Translations under genes and position numbers: made by a program
The notes under the pieces: generated by a model
Seen by the model: only the letters and a program-made list of their open reading frames with translations
Databases searched by the model: none
Told to the model about the DNA's origin: nothing
Shown: piece after piece, positions 53,938 to 63,106 of the stretch
How positions within the stretch are numbered: position 1 is the first letter of the stretch
Layout: every line of letters starts with the position of its first letter
Origin: JANLTP01 sp031363055
GTDB lineage: Bacteria; Pseudomonadota; Gammaproteobacteria; Burkholderiales; Burkholderiaceae_E
NCBI GenBank assembly: GCA_031363055.1
Contig: JANLTP010000265.1
Location: 1-63,151, forward strand
DNA length: 63,151 nt
Direction of reading: 5' to 3'

Positions 53938-54918
53938 ATGCAGCCCGCCCGTCGCAATAGCGATTCTCTGAAGCCCGAAGGGCTGACGATTTTTACCGGC
54001 AACGCGAATCCGAAGTTGGCCGGCGATGTGGCCGGACATTTGCAATTGGCGTTGGGCAAGGCAACCGTCGGGCGCTTCTCGGATGGCGAAGTGATGGTTG
54101 AGATCCTCGAGAACGTGCGCGGACGCGACGTTTTTGTGTTGCAGTCGACGTGCCAACCCACTAATGATCATCTGATGGAAGTCATGATCATGGTCGATGC
54201 GCTCAAACGGGCGTCGGCAGGGCGAATTACTGCCGCCCTGCCGTACTTCGGTTACGCCCGACAGGACCGCCGGGTGCGTTCGATGCGAGTGGCGATCAGC
54301 GCCAAGGTGGTCGCGAACATGCTGCAGATTGCAGGCGTTGATCGCGTACTGACGATGGATCTGCATGCCGACCAGATTCAGGGCTTTTTCGATATTCCGG
54401 TTGATAACATCTACGCCGCGCCGCTGTTGCTCGAAGATGTCGCAAAACAGCAGTTTCCGAATGTCATTGTCGTTTCGCCCGATGTCGGCGGCGTAGTGCG
54501 GGCACGCGCTATTGCCAAACGACTCGATTGTGATCTGGCCATCATCGACAAGCGGCGCCCGAAGGCCAATGTCGCCGAAGTCATGAACATCATCGGCGAG
54601 GTCAGTGGGCGAACCTGCGTCATCATGGACGACATGGTCGACACCGCCAACACGCTGGTGAAGGCGGCCGCCGCTCTGAAGGAACACGGTGCGGCGCGTG
54701 TTCTGGCTTATTGCACGCATCCGGTGCTGTCGGGCGGCGCGGTCGATCGCGTGGCCAATTCGGAGCTCGATGAATTGGTCGTCACCGACACCATTGCGTT
54801 GCCGCGTGATGCACTGGCGAGCAAGAAAATCCGCGTGCTCTCGTGTGCGAACCTGCTGGCGGAAACCATCCTGCGAATCAACCGCGCTGACTCAGTGTCA
54901 TCGCTGTTTAACGATTAA
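53938..54918 (+). CDS. prs: Ribose-phosphate pyrophosphokinase
   Basis: 326 residues from ATG 53938. It makes PRPP from ribose-5-phosphate and ATP. The motifs are RFSDGEVMVEI, the ATP loop YARQDRRVRS, DLHADQIQGFFDIPVDN and the PRPP loop VIMDDMVDTANT. It supplies PRPP also used by HisG. The start lies 57 bases after the tRNA; class I enzyme. Confidence 0.97.
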   Translation: MQPARRNSDSLKPEGLTIFTGNANPKLAGDVAGHLQLALGKATVGRFSDGEVMVEILENVRGRDVFVLQSTCQPTNDHLMEVMIMVDALKRASAGRITAALPYFGYARQDRRVRSMRVAISAKVVANMLQIAGVDRVLTMDLHADQIQGFFDIPVDNIYAAPLLLEDVAKQQFPNVIVVSPDVGGVVRARAIAKRLDCDLAIIDKRRPKANVAEVMNIIGEVSGRTCVIMDDMVDTANTLVKAAAALKEHGAARVLAYCTHPVLSGGAVDRVANSELDELVVTDTIALPRDALASKKIRVLSCANLLAETILRINRADSVSSLFND

Positions 54919-55035
54919 GTTTTGACAGACCATTTTTGACTGTCAAGTCATGTCGTCCGATTTTTGAAGTTTAAGTTTCTGTTCCGATGCATTTTGCGTC
55001 GGTTTATCACTGCCCTCATAGTCTGGTCGCGGACG

Positions 55036-55062
55036 CAGGGGGAATAGCAGCGCTGCCCCCTG
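55036..55062 (+). promoter_or_regulatory. Stable hairpin in the rplY leader
   Basis: A 7-base stem (CAGGGGG, CCCCCTG) encloses a loop with an inner AGC/GCT pair. It ends 12 bases before the rplY ribosome site (AGGAG at 55075-55079). A regulatory role, perhaps autogenous by L25, is possible but unproven. A second inverted repeat (TTGACAG, CTGTCAA) lies at 54922-54946 after prs. Confidence 0.4.
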
Positions 55063-55085
55063 GGTTGGTGCAAAAGGAGTTAACG

Positions 55086-55736
55086 ATGAAAGTCGTTGCA
55101 ATCACGAGAACGGTTGAAGGGTCGGGTGCGAGCCGCCGACTGCGCCATGCGGGCAAGGTGCCTGGCATTGTTTACGGTGGCAAAGGCCAAGCCACCAATA
55201 TTTCGATGGATCACAATCCGTTGTTTCATTCGCTGCGAGTCGAGGCATTTCATTCGTCGATTCTCGATATGGATCTCGACGGCAAGAGTGAGCGCGTCTT
55301 GCTGCGCGATGTGCAATGGCATCCGTACAAACAACTGGTCATGCATATCGATTTCCAGCGCATTGCCGAAGATCAAAAAATCCAGATTCGGGTGCCCCTG
55401 CACTTCACCAATCAGGAATTCTCGCCGGCCGTCAAGACGTCAGCGGCAATCGTCAGTCACATTGTCAATGACCTCGAAATCTCCTGCCTGCCCGCCGACC
55501 TTCCGAGCTTCATCGAAGTCGATCTGACCAACCTTGAGGTCGGCAAGGCCGTTCACCTTAACGATGTACCGCTACCCAAAGGCGTCACCGTCATTCTGCA
55601 TGGCAAGGATAATCCGGTGTTGGTGACGGCCGCCATGCCGGGCGCCGTCGAGGAAGAGCCCGCCGCCGCAGCACCGGCAGCAGCCGCAGCGCCGGCCGCC
55701 GCCAAGAAAGACGAGAAGAAGGACGACAAGAAGTAA
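55086..55736 (+). CDS. rplY: 50S ribosomal protein L25/general stress protein Ctc
   Basis: 216 residues, Ctc type with an N-terminal L25 domain and a C-terminal extension. The start MKVVAITRTVEGSGASRRLR and GKVPGIVYGG are typical (cited in parts). It binds 5S rRNA. The tail is Ala/Pro then Lys/Asp-rich (AAPAAAKKDEKKDDKK, cited in part). An AGGAG precedes the ATG. Confidence 0.97.
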   Translation: MKVVAITRTVEGSGASRRLRHAGKVPGIVYGGKGQATNISMDHNPLFHSLRVEAFHSSILDMDLDGKSERVLLRDVQWHPYKQLVMHIDFQRIAEDQKIQIRVPLHFTNQEFSPAVKTSAAIVSHIVNDLEISCLPADLPSFIEVDLTNLEVGKAVHLNDVPLPKGVTVILHGKDNPVLVTAAMPGAVEEEPAAAAPAAAAAPAAAKKDEKKDDKK

Positions 55737-55754
55737 GCGCGACTCTGGAACGCC

Positions 55755-55793
55755 AAAACCCCTGAGCGCATTGCTGTGTCTCAGGGGTTTTTT
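55755..55793 (+). terminator. Rho-independent terminator of rplY
   Basis: A 12-base inverted repeat (AAAACCCCTGAG, CTCAGGGGTTTT) is followed by TT. It lies just after the rplY stop. Confidence 0.9.
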
Positions 55794-55853
55794 GTTGGCG
55801 AGGCGGATCCTTTGACACCTTTGATATCGTTGATATGAGATCAACTCGTTGTT

Positions 55854-56480
55854 ATGAAACCCATTCAGATCATTTGCGGCCTCGGTAATCCCGGCGACGA
55901 ATATGAACATACGCGGCATAACGCCGGCTTCTGGTTCATTGATGCATTGGCGAGCACACTGGGTGTCACCCTCAAGAAGGAAGCGAAGTTCTCGGGTCTG
56001 GTGGGCAAGACGCAGATCAACGGACATGGAGTCTGGTTGCTCAAACCGAACACCTTCATGAATCGTTCCGGCAAGGCACTCGCTGCGCTAGCCGGCTTTT
56101 ATCAAGTGGCGCCCGATGCGATTCTGGTGGTGCATGACGAACTGGATCTTCTGCCCGGACTCTCAAAGATGAAACAGGGTGGCAGTCACGCCGGCCACAA
56201 TGGGCTCAAGGATATTCAAGCGCTGCTCGGCAGCCAGCAATTCTGGCGCATCCGATTGGGCATCGGGCATCCGCGCACGCTGGCGCTGAACCAGGAGGTG
56301 ATCGATTTCGTATTGCATCGGCCCAGTCGTGAACATCGGGCGCTCATCGACGCTGAAATCGAGCGTGCCCTGAGCATCATCGCCGACGCTGTTGCCGGCG
56401 ATTGCGATGTCGCCACGATGAAGCTGCACACGCGGCCAAAAATCCCGACTCTGCAAACGAAACCCGACCCTAAAATATAG
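55854..56480 (+). CDS. pth: Peptidyl-tRNA hydrolase
   Basis: 208 residues. Catalytic His in RHNAGFWF, Asp in HDELDL, and Asn in KPNTFMNRSGKA. It recycles tRNA from peptidyl-tRNA released from stalled ribosomes. The rplY-pth pair is conserved. Confidence 0.97.
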   Translation: MKPIQIICGLGNPGDEYEHTRHNAGFWFIDALASTLGVTLKKEAKFSGLVGKTQINGHGVWLLKPNTFMNRSGKALAALAGFYQVAPDAILVVHDELDLLPGLSKMKQGGSHAGHNGLKDIQALLGSQQFWRIRLGIGHPRTLALNQEVIDFVLHRPSREHRALIDAEIERALSIIADAVAGDCDVATMKLHTRPKIPTLQTKPDPKI

Positions 56481-56519
56481 TGTGGTGTTTCGCGCTAGTT
56501 TCGCAAAGCTTCGGACGCT

Positions 56520-57497
56520 TCAGGTTTTCGGCTTGTCGACCACGACGTTCGAGATTCCGCTGAGCACTTGACCGGTCGGCCCAACAGCGGCGGCTGATTC
56601 GCAATGACCGGTTTGGTCATCAAAGAAAAAATCCGGCTCAAATTGCTTGAGGAACGGCCCTTTTTCAAGGCCACCCAGAAACATGGCTTCGTCTACCTCG
56701 ATGCCCCAATCCATGAGCGTGCGGATCGCCCGTTCGTGGGCTGGCGCACTGCGGGCGGTCACCAGCGCCGTTCTGATTCGGATCGCACTGCTCGGCGACG
56801 ATGGCAGACGACCGGCGTTTGAATCAGCCAAGCGAGCGTCGCTGCCGCGCTGCAATCGATGCAAGGCCTCTAGCAAGGGTTTGAACGGTCCGGACGACAG
56901 CGGCCGACGCACATGCAAGGCCTCATGGCGCTGGAAGGCTGGCAGTCCCTCGCTCTGGAACACACGCTCTGACTCATCCGAAAACAGCACGGCATCGCCA
57001 TCAAAGGCAATTCTGATCTCACTCGGATGAGACTCGGACGCCTTGACTGATTCGGGAAACACGCGGGCTGCCGGAAAACCCGCCTCGAGTGCTGCCCGGA
57101 CATCGACCTCGTTGGCCGAGAGGAACAAGTTGGCTTTGAGCGGTGCCAAGTACGGCCACGGCGTGCGACCGCGGGTAAACACACCGCGCTCGATGCGCAG
57201 GCCCGCTTGCTGGGCCGATCGGAACACGCGCAATCCGCTGACCGGGTCATTGCGCGAGACCACTACCACCTCAACCTTGCGCTGCGACTCGGTCGCGTCG
57301 GGCGCATCGAAGGCGAGCAACTTTCTGACCAGCGCGTAGGCAACGCCGGGTAGCGCTGGCTTTTCCAGACGTTCACGCTGGACGGCCATATAGGCGGCAT
57401 CGTCATCGCGCTCGAAGACTCGATTCTCTTCTTCGAAGTCGAAGATCGCACGCGATGAAATCGCCACTACGAGTTTGCCGTCCAGGGTTACTGCCAT
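56520..57497 (-). CDS. Cytosolic 5'-nucleotidase I-like protein
   Basis: 325 residues of the 5-nucleotidase (cN-I/NT5C1-like) family. Key motifs are AISSRAIFDFEEEN, VVVVSRNDPVSGLRVF, the IAFDGDAVLFSDESE motif with metal-binding Asp residues, and MFLGGLEKGPFLKQF. It hydrolyses nucleoside 5'-monophosphates. It is divergent from the OprB-like porin gene. Confidence 0.88.
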   Translation of the reverse strand: MAVTLDGKLVVAISSRAIFDFEEENRVFERDDDAAYMAVQRERLEKPALPGVAYALVRKLLAFDAPDATESQRKVEVVVVSRNDPVSGLRVFRSAQQAGLRIERGVFTRGRTPWPYLAPLKANLFLSANEVDVRAALEAGFPAARVFPESVKASESHPSEIRIAFDGDAVLFSDESERVFQSEGLPAFQRHEALHVRRPLSSGPFKPLLEALHRLQRGSDARLADSNAGRLPSSPSSAIRIRTALVTARSAPAHERAIRTLMDWGIEVDEAMFLGGLEKGPFLKQFEPDFFFDDQTGHCESAAAVGPTGQVLSGISNVVVDKPKT

Positions 57498-57608
57498 CGC
57501 GCCACAGTCATGAATTCGGAGAAATCGATCGGGAGGTGATGGGGGAAAGTGCTATAAAGCCGTCGATCCTTGAAAGTGTAGAGCATTACCGTTCCCGACA
57601 GGCTCCTC

Positions 57609-58976
57609 ATGTCACTCCGTTGCATCAAGCCGGTCTTGCAGGCGATCACCGTTATCGCCTGCTTGAGTTCATCAGCCGTCGGCGCGCAGCCCGCCGCAGC
57701 AGTAGGCAACCGCGATCTGACGTCGAGCGACTTGGCATCGTCTGATTTTGCAGCCTTTGGCCAGGCCACCTATGTCAACCAGTACAAGCCCGCCTTCGGG
57801 GCTAGATACTCGGGTACCAACAGCCTGTCACCCAACGCCGAACGAAGTTATTCGGCGACGATGACAGCGTTTCTGGGCTGGCGACCATGGAACGGCGGCG
57901 AACTGTTTTTTAATCCGGAAGCAGCGCGCGGCGTGCCGCTGTCGCGCCTGGCGGGATTGGGTGGATTGACCAACGGCGAGTTGGCTCGAACCTCGGGCGC
58001 CGCCTGGACGGTCTACCGCGCCCGACTGTTTGTGCGACATACCTGGAATCAAAGCGCCGACGGCGAGAACGTCGCCTCCGAAGCCAATCAGATGGCCGGC
58101 CGGCTCGCGGCCCGACGCTGGGTCTTGACCGTGGGCAACCTGTCGGCCCTTGATCTGTTCGATGACAACAGTTATGCGAAAGATCCGCGTGGCGACTTCC
58201 TGAACTGGTCACTGATGAGTTATGGTGCCTGGGATTATCCGGCCGATGCGCGTGGCTATTCCTGGGGCGCAGCACTTGAATATGTTCATGACGCCTGGGC
58301 GTTTCGCGCCGGCCGTTTCATGATGCCCGCCGAGTCCAACGGCTTGCGATTGAACGCGCAGATTTTTCGCTCCTATGGCGACCAGGTTGAACTCGTACGC
58401 ATGCACGAGTTTGCGCAGCGCCCCGGCAAGATGAGTCTGCTGTTGTTTCACACCCGCGCACAGATGGGCAGTTTTCGCGAGTCGATCAATCAGGCCCAGA
58501 ACTCAGGTGCGGTGCCGGATCTGGCGGCGACCCGTCAGAGCCGCGACAAATGGGGCTTCGGCTACAGCATCGAACAATCGTTTTCGCCGTCGATCGGCGG
58601 ATTCATGCGCGCAAGCTGGAACAACGGTCAGGCAGAAACTTTTGCGTTCACCGAAATCGATCGCTCGATTTCGGCCGGTCTGGTCATCGACGGACACACC
58701 TGGCAGCGGCCCAAGGACCGCATCGGCCTGGCACTGGTACGGAACGGCGTGTCCGGCAGTCATCGCGATTATCTCGCCGCCGGTGGCAACGGCTTTTTTC
58801 TGGGCGACGGTGCGCTGCGCTATCGCTCTGAACATATTATCGAGAGCTTTTATCGTTGGCAGATCGAGCGCCGGCTGGCGTTGTCGGCCAACCTGCAATG
58901 GATCAGTAATCCGGCCTACAACGCCGACCGTGGACCCGTCCGGGCGCTCGGTGTGCGTGCCCATGTCGAGTTCTGA
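57609..58976 (+). CDS. Carbohydrate-selective porin, OprB family
   Basis: 455 residues with a signal peptide (cleavage after VGAQP). OprB features are the FFNPEAARGVPLSRLAGLGG segment (cited in part), RLFVRHTWN, and the C-terminal EHIIESFYRW ... RALGVRAHVEF ending in Phe. It forms an outer-membrane barrel for sugar or related uptake. Confidence 0.88.
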   Translation: MSLRCIKPVLQAITVIACLSSSAVGAQPAAAVGNRDLTSSDLASSDFAAFGQATYVNQYKPAFGARYSGTNSLSPNAERSYSATMTAFLGWRPWNGGELFFNPEAARGVPLSRLAGLGGLTNGELARTSGAAWTVYRARLFVRHTWNQSADGENVASEANQMAGRLAARRWVLTVGNLSALDLFDDNSYAKDPRGDFLNWSLMSYGAWDYPADARGYSWGAALEYVHDAWAFRAGRFMMPAESNGLRLNAQIFRSYGDQVELVRMHEFAQRPGKMSLLLFHTRAQMGSFRESINQAQNSGAVPDLAATRQSRDKWGFGYSIEQSFSPSIGGFMRASWNNGQAETFAFTEIDRSISAGLVIDGHTWQRPKDRIGLALVRNGVSGSHRDYLAAGGNGFFLGDGALRYRSEHIIESFYRWQIERRLALSANLQWISNPAYNADRGPVRALGVRAHVEF

Positions 58977-59014
58977 TGCGCTACACTTCAATGTTGTCAT
59001 GCTGCTGATTTCTT

Positions 59015-59437
59015 ATGATTCGTCTACCGCGTAGTCCGTGGATCTTCTGGTTGCTGATGCTGTGCATTGGCGCCCAGGGTATCGGCTCGGCGGCTCATCG
59101 AATCGGTCACGGCGGGCACAACGCCGATCGGGCTGGGCGCTCGTCACTCAGCGTTGATGCTGGCACGCAACTCGCCATTGTTGCCAGCCAACACGCTGAT
59201 GCCGCCGTCGAGCTTGGCAAGCTATCGGTCCAGACCGATGACGGCAACACTCCAAAGACCGAGCTGTGCCTGGTTTGCGCAAGCCTTGCCGCCGCCAAAC
59301 ACCTGAGCGTCGCGCCCTTCTGGCTGGTTTACAGCGCCTTCACGGCACCGCTTGCCGTCGCTGACCTGCACACCATCGGGGTCGGCAAAAGCGCGTTGTT
59401 CGCGCTCGCCCGCGCCCCTCCATCCGATTTGAGCTGA
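59015..59437 (+). CDS. Small exported protein, DUF2946-like
   Basis: 140 residues. Signal-like hydrophobic start (IFWLLMLCIGAQGIG), His-rich short segment (HRIGHGGH), a Cys-x2-Cys motif (CLVC) and an ending ARAPP as in DUF2946 proteins, which accompany TonB-dependent metal receptors. The neighbouring ZnuD-like receptor suggests a role in metal uptake or homeostasis. Family assignment is from these features only. Confidence 0.6.
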   Translation: MIRLPRSPWIFWLLMLCIGAQGIGSAAHRIGHGGHNADRAGRSSLSVDAGTQLAIVASQHADAAVELGKLSVQTDDGNTPKTELCLVCASLAAAKHLSVAPFWLVYSAFTAPLAVADLHTIGVGKSALFALARAPPSDLS

Positions 59438-59517
59438 AACCCCAAAAGCCCGGCCAAACGAAGGCACACGCCTTGAACTGAACCGCCGGTATTGCCGAAT
59501 TTCACTCGAGTCAAACC

Positions 59518-61635
59518 ATGAATATTTTCTATGCCCGGTCGGCATTTCTATGCCCGCTGGTTGTATTTACCCCCGTTGTCATTACGCCCGTTCTCTTTAC
59601 GCCGCTTGCATTCGCCCAATCCACCAACCCAAACGAGCGCTCCGACATCGTCGTGACCGGTAACCCCTTGGGCAGCGGTCTGTTCGAGATGGTCAGCCCA
59701 ACCAACGAGCTGTCGGGGCGCAATCTCGACTTTCGACGCGCCTCCAGCCTGGGTGAAACCTTATCGAATGAGCTCGGTGTCAACTCCACCTACTTTGGTC
59801 CGAACGCCAGTCGGCCGGTGATTCGCGGACTCGACGGCGACCGGATCAAACTACTGCAAAACGGCAACTCGCTGGTTGATGCTTCCTCGCTATCGTTCGA
59901 TCATGCCACGGCGGTTGACCCGTTGATTGCCGAACGTATTGAAGTGTTACGTGGACCGGCCGCCTTGCTGTACGGCGGCAACGCCATCGGTGGCGTCGTC
60001 AACGTGCTCGATAACCGAATTCCAACCGCCGCGATCAGCCAGCCGCAGGGACGAGGCGAATTCAGAATGGGTAGCGCCGATCGTGAACGTAGCGGCGCGG
60101 TGGTGGCGGAAGCCGGCAACAGCCAGTTCGCGTTGCATGCCGACGCCTTTGCCCGTAATCATCGCGACGTCGCAATCCCGGGATTCTCGCGCAGCGCCCA
60201 ACAGCGCGCGCTCGATGACCCTGGCCTCGTGCAACCCAGCGGCCGCCTGCCCAATTCATTCAACCAGAGCGAAGGGGCTTCGATCGGCGGCTCGATGATC
60301 TGGAGTCAGGGCTATGCCGGGCTGTCGTATTCGAGTCTGCGTTCGATTTATGGCACACCGGCCCAAGATTCGGTCAAGATCGATCTGCGCAAGGACACGA
60401 TCGGCTTTGCCAGCGAGATCCGTCAGGTCAGCCCGATGCTGGAGTCCGTCAAACTGCAGTTCAGTCACAGCGACTATCAACATGAGGAAAAGGAAAAGGA
60501 CAGCGGCACCGTCAACACGACGTTCAAGCATCGCGGCTATGAAGGTCGGTTAGAGCTCAAGCATGCCGCCATCGGTGGCTTCAAAGGCGTATTCGGCACA
60601 CAGTTCAACACCCTCGACTTCGCCGCCCTGGGCGCCGAGGCGTTCGTTCCGAGCACCCGCTCGCAATCGACCGCGCTGTTTCTGTTTGAGGAGTACCGCA
60701 GCAAGGATTGGCGGTTGAACTTCGGCGTGCGCAGCGAGCAGAGCCGCATCCGGTCTGAAGGCGATGACCCGGCCACGACGGCTGGACGTTTTGGTACGGC
60801 GCAATCGCGCAATTTCGATGCGCAAAGTGCCTCGCTCGGCGCACTTTACCGCCTCGATAAGGTCTGGTCGATGACGGCGAACTATGCTTACACCGAGCGT
60901 GCACCGACCAGCTATGAGCTGTTCGCTAATGGCCCTCACGCGGCTACGGGTACATTCGAGGTCGGCAATCCGGACTTTGCGAAAGAGCGCTCGCACGCGT
61001 TCGATCTTGCCCTGCGTGGTCGCAGCGGCGCCAACCAATGGAGCCTGGGCATCTTTCAAAAACGCTTCGCGAACTACTTGTTGCTGGCCCCTACTGGCCG
61101 GACGCGCGCCGCCGACGGCAGCTTCGAGGATCCCAACACACCGGGCCTGAGCACCAGCGGCCAAGCGGCCGATGCACCCGAGTATCAATATCGACAAGTG
61201 CCAGCGCTGTTTCGCGGCGTCGAATTGGGTGGCCGCTGGCGCGCCGTTGAACAGGGTGGGACGCTGGATTTTGTTGCCAAGCTCGACACGGTGCGCGCTA
61301 TTCAATCGGACACGCGTGAAGCCCTGCCTAGAATTCCACCGGTTCGCCTGAACATTGGTGCGCTGTATCAAAGCGGCGCCTGGTATCTGCGCGCCGAACT
61401 ACAACGCAGCAGTGCCCAAGCGCGAGTGGCTGCCAACGAGTTGACCACTGAAGGCTACACGCTGGCCAATGCGTTCGTCAGTTACCGACTAAAATCCGGT
61501 GCGAGCACTTGGGATATTTTTCTGCGCGCCAACAATCTGTTCAACGTTGAAGCCAGAAATCATGTCAGTCTGATCAAGGATATCGCGCCCTTGCCAGGGC
61601 GCGGACTGGTTGTTGGCGTCAAGGCCAATTTTTAA
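59518..61635 (+). CDS. TonB-dependent receptor, ZnuD-like
   Basis: 705 residues. A plug domain (SRPVIRGLDGDRIKLLQNGNS, cited in part; YGGNAIGGVVNVLDN) and a 22-strand barrel. The plug matches the ZnuD/zinc-type receptors (phrases RPVIRGLDGDRIKLL, DASSLSFDHATAVDPL). A segment with His, Asp and Glu (HSDYQHEEKEKD) lies near residue 318. It imports a metal or chelate, probably zinc. The signal peptide carries a 4-copy 15-bp repeat. No Zur-type operator was seen upstream. Confidence 0.88.
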   Translation: MNIFYARSAFLCPLVVFTPVVITPVLFTPLAFAQSTNPNERSDIVVTGNPLGSGLFEMVSPTNELSGRNLDFRRASSLGETLSNELGVNSTYFGPNASRPVIRGLDGDRIKLLQNGNSLVDASSLSFDHATAVDPLIAERIEVLRGPAALLYGGNAIGGVVNVLDNRIPTAAISQPQGRGEFRMGSADRERSGAVVAEAGNSQFALHADAFARNHRDVAIPGFSRSAQQRALDDPGLVQPSGRLPNSFNQSEGASIGGSMIWSQGYAGLSYSSLRSIYGTPAQDSVKIDLRKDTIGFASEIRQVSPMLESVKLQFSHSDYQHEEKEKDSGTVNTTFKHRGYEGRLELKHAAIGGFKGVFGTQFNTLDFAALGAEAFVPSTRSQSTALFLFEEYRSKDWRLNFGVRSEQSRIRSEGDDPATTAGRFGTAQSRNFDAQSASLGALYRLDKVWSMTANYAYTERAPTSYELFANGPHAATGTFEVGNPDFAKERSHAFDLALRGRSGANQWSLGIFQKRFANYLLLAPTGRTRAADGSFEDPNTPGLSTSGQAADAPEYQYRQVPALFRGVELGGRWRAVEQGGTLDFVAKLDTVRAIQSDTREALPRIPPVRLNIGALYQSGAWYLRAELQRSSAQARVAANELTTEGYTLANAFVSYRLKSGASTWDIFLRANNLFNVEARNHVSLIKDIAPLPGRGLVVGVKANF
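59560..59619. repeat. Four 15-bp tandem repeats in the TonB-receptor signal peptide
   Basis: Units GTTGTATTTACCCCC, GTTGTCATTACGCCC, GTTCTCTTTACGCCG and CTTGCATTCGCCCAA are contiguous and in frame; they encode VVFTP, VVITP, VLFTP and LAFAQ, the signal-peptide core. Confidence 0.88.
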
Positions 61636-61652
61636 GGAAATTCGGGATCCTC

Positions 61653-63014
61653 ATGCAAAACCATGACTTCGACCTGTTCGTCATCGGCGCTGGCTCAGGC
61701 GGCGTGCGCGCCAGCCGGATGGCGGCGACATTTGGCGCACGGGTGGCCATCGCTGAATCGTATCGGGCCGGCGGTACCTGTGTGATTCGCGGTTGTGTGC
61801 CGAAGAAACTATTGGTCTACGCCGCTCATTTTCATGAAGACTTCGAAGACGCGCGCGGGTTCGGCTGGAGCGTGCCGCCGGCTACCTTTTCCTGGCCCGA
61901 ACTGATCGCGGCGAAGGATCGAGAAATCGATCGGCTGGAAGGCATCTATGAACGCCTGCTGAGTAACGCCGGCGTGACCATGATCCGCGGCCGCGCACGG
62001 CTGGCCGATGCCCACACCGTTGAGGTCGATGGCAAACGCTACACTGCGCGCCATATTTTGATTGCCACCGGTGGCTGGCCGGTACGCCCCGATATTCCAG
62101 GGGCTGAATTCGCGATCACCTCGAACGAAGCCTTCGAGCTCAAACAGTTACCGAAACGCGTACTCATGGTCGGTGGCGGCTACATCGCGGTCGAGTTCGC
62201 CGGCATCTTCCACGGCTTGGGCGCACAGGTCACCTTGTGCTATCGCGGCGCTGAACTGCTGCGCGGATTTGACGATGATGTACGCCGCCACTTGCGCGGC
62301 GAGATCGAAGGCAAGGGCTTGCGGGTCTTGCTCAAGCATGAGATCACCGCCATCGAACGAAGCGGTGAAGCCTTGCGGGTGCAATGTGCCGATGGCAAGG
62401 TCATCGATTGTGACGCCGTCATGTTCGCCACTGGCCGCAGCCCAAACACCCGCGATATCGGTCTGGAGTCGGTCGGCGTTGCGCTCGACGCCAGCGGTGC
62501 GGTACAAGTCGACGATTTTTCGCGCAGCTCAGTCGAGAATATTTATGCAGTCGGCGATGTCACCAACAGGATTCAATTGACGCCGGTTGCGATACGCGAA
62601 GGATCGGCCGTCGCCAATACCTTGTTCAATAACCGGCCAACGGCCGTCAACCATCAAAACGTGCCGTCGGCGGTCTTCAGTCAGCCACCGATCGGGACCG
62701 TCGGCCTGACTCAGGCACAAGCACTCGCACAGTACGGCAGCGTCGAGGTTTACCAATCGAGCTTCAAGCCGCTCAAGCACACCTTGTCGGGGCGCAATGA
62801 AAAAACCTACATGAAGCTGCTGGTCGAACCGTCATCGCAAAAGGTCATCGGTGTACACATGGTCGGCGCCGACGCACCCGAGATCATCCAGGGTATTGGC
62901 ATCGCCGTGGTGGCCGGTCTGACCAAGGCGCAATTCGACGATACCGTCGGCATTCATCCTAGCGCCGCCGAGGAGTTTGTCACGATGCGCGAGAAGACAC
63001 TGGTGAAGGTCTAG
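61653..63014 (+). CDS. gor: Glutathione-disulfide reductase
   Basis: 453 residues. FAD motif GAGSGGVRASR, redox disulfide GGTCVIRGCVPKKLL, NAD(P)H motif VGGGYIAVEFAG, and dimer-interface GIHPSAAEEFV with the catalytic His. It keeps glutathione reduced with NADPH. Seventeen bases from the receptor gene, same strand. Confidence 0.95.
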   Translation: MQNHDFDLFVIGAGSGGVRASRMAATFGARVAIAESYRAGGTCVIRGCVPKKLLVYAAHFHEDFEDARGFGWSVPPATFSWPELIAAKDREIDRLEGIYERLLSNAGVTMIRGRARLADAHTVEVDGKRYTARHILIATGGWPVRPDIPGAEFAITSNEAFELKQLPKRVLMVGGGYIAVEFAGIFHGLGAQVTLCYRGAELLRGFDDDVRRHLRGEIEGKGLRVLLKHEITAIERSGEALRVQCADGKVIDCDAVMFATGRSPNTRDIGLESVGVALDASGAVQVDDFSRSSVENIYAVGDVTNRIQLTPVAIREGSAVANTLFNNRPTAVNHQNVPSAVFSQPPIGTVGLTQAQALAQYGSVEVYQSSFKPLKHTLSGRNEKTYMKLLVEPSSQKVIGVHMVGADAPEIIQGIGIAVVAGLTKAQFDDTVGIHPSAAEEFVTMREKTLVKV

Positions 63015-63106
63015 GAGTTTGTCGGAGTATCGCAGTTTCGCTGCGTACTTCGGATCGAGTTCGATAAAATTGTGCTGTTATTTGACGTCATGGGTTGAGG
63101 TCTCCG

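Noticed and set aside
3140..59619. Tandem arrays as CRISPR loci
   Set aside because: Units are contiguous with no spacers, copies are few and imperfect, and no cas gene is present.
63015..63060. Hairpin after gor as a terminator
   Set aside because: Short imperfect stem around CGCAG/CTGCG without a T-run.
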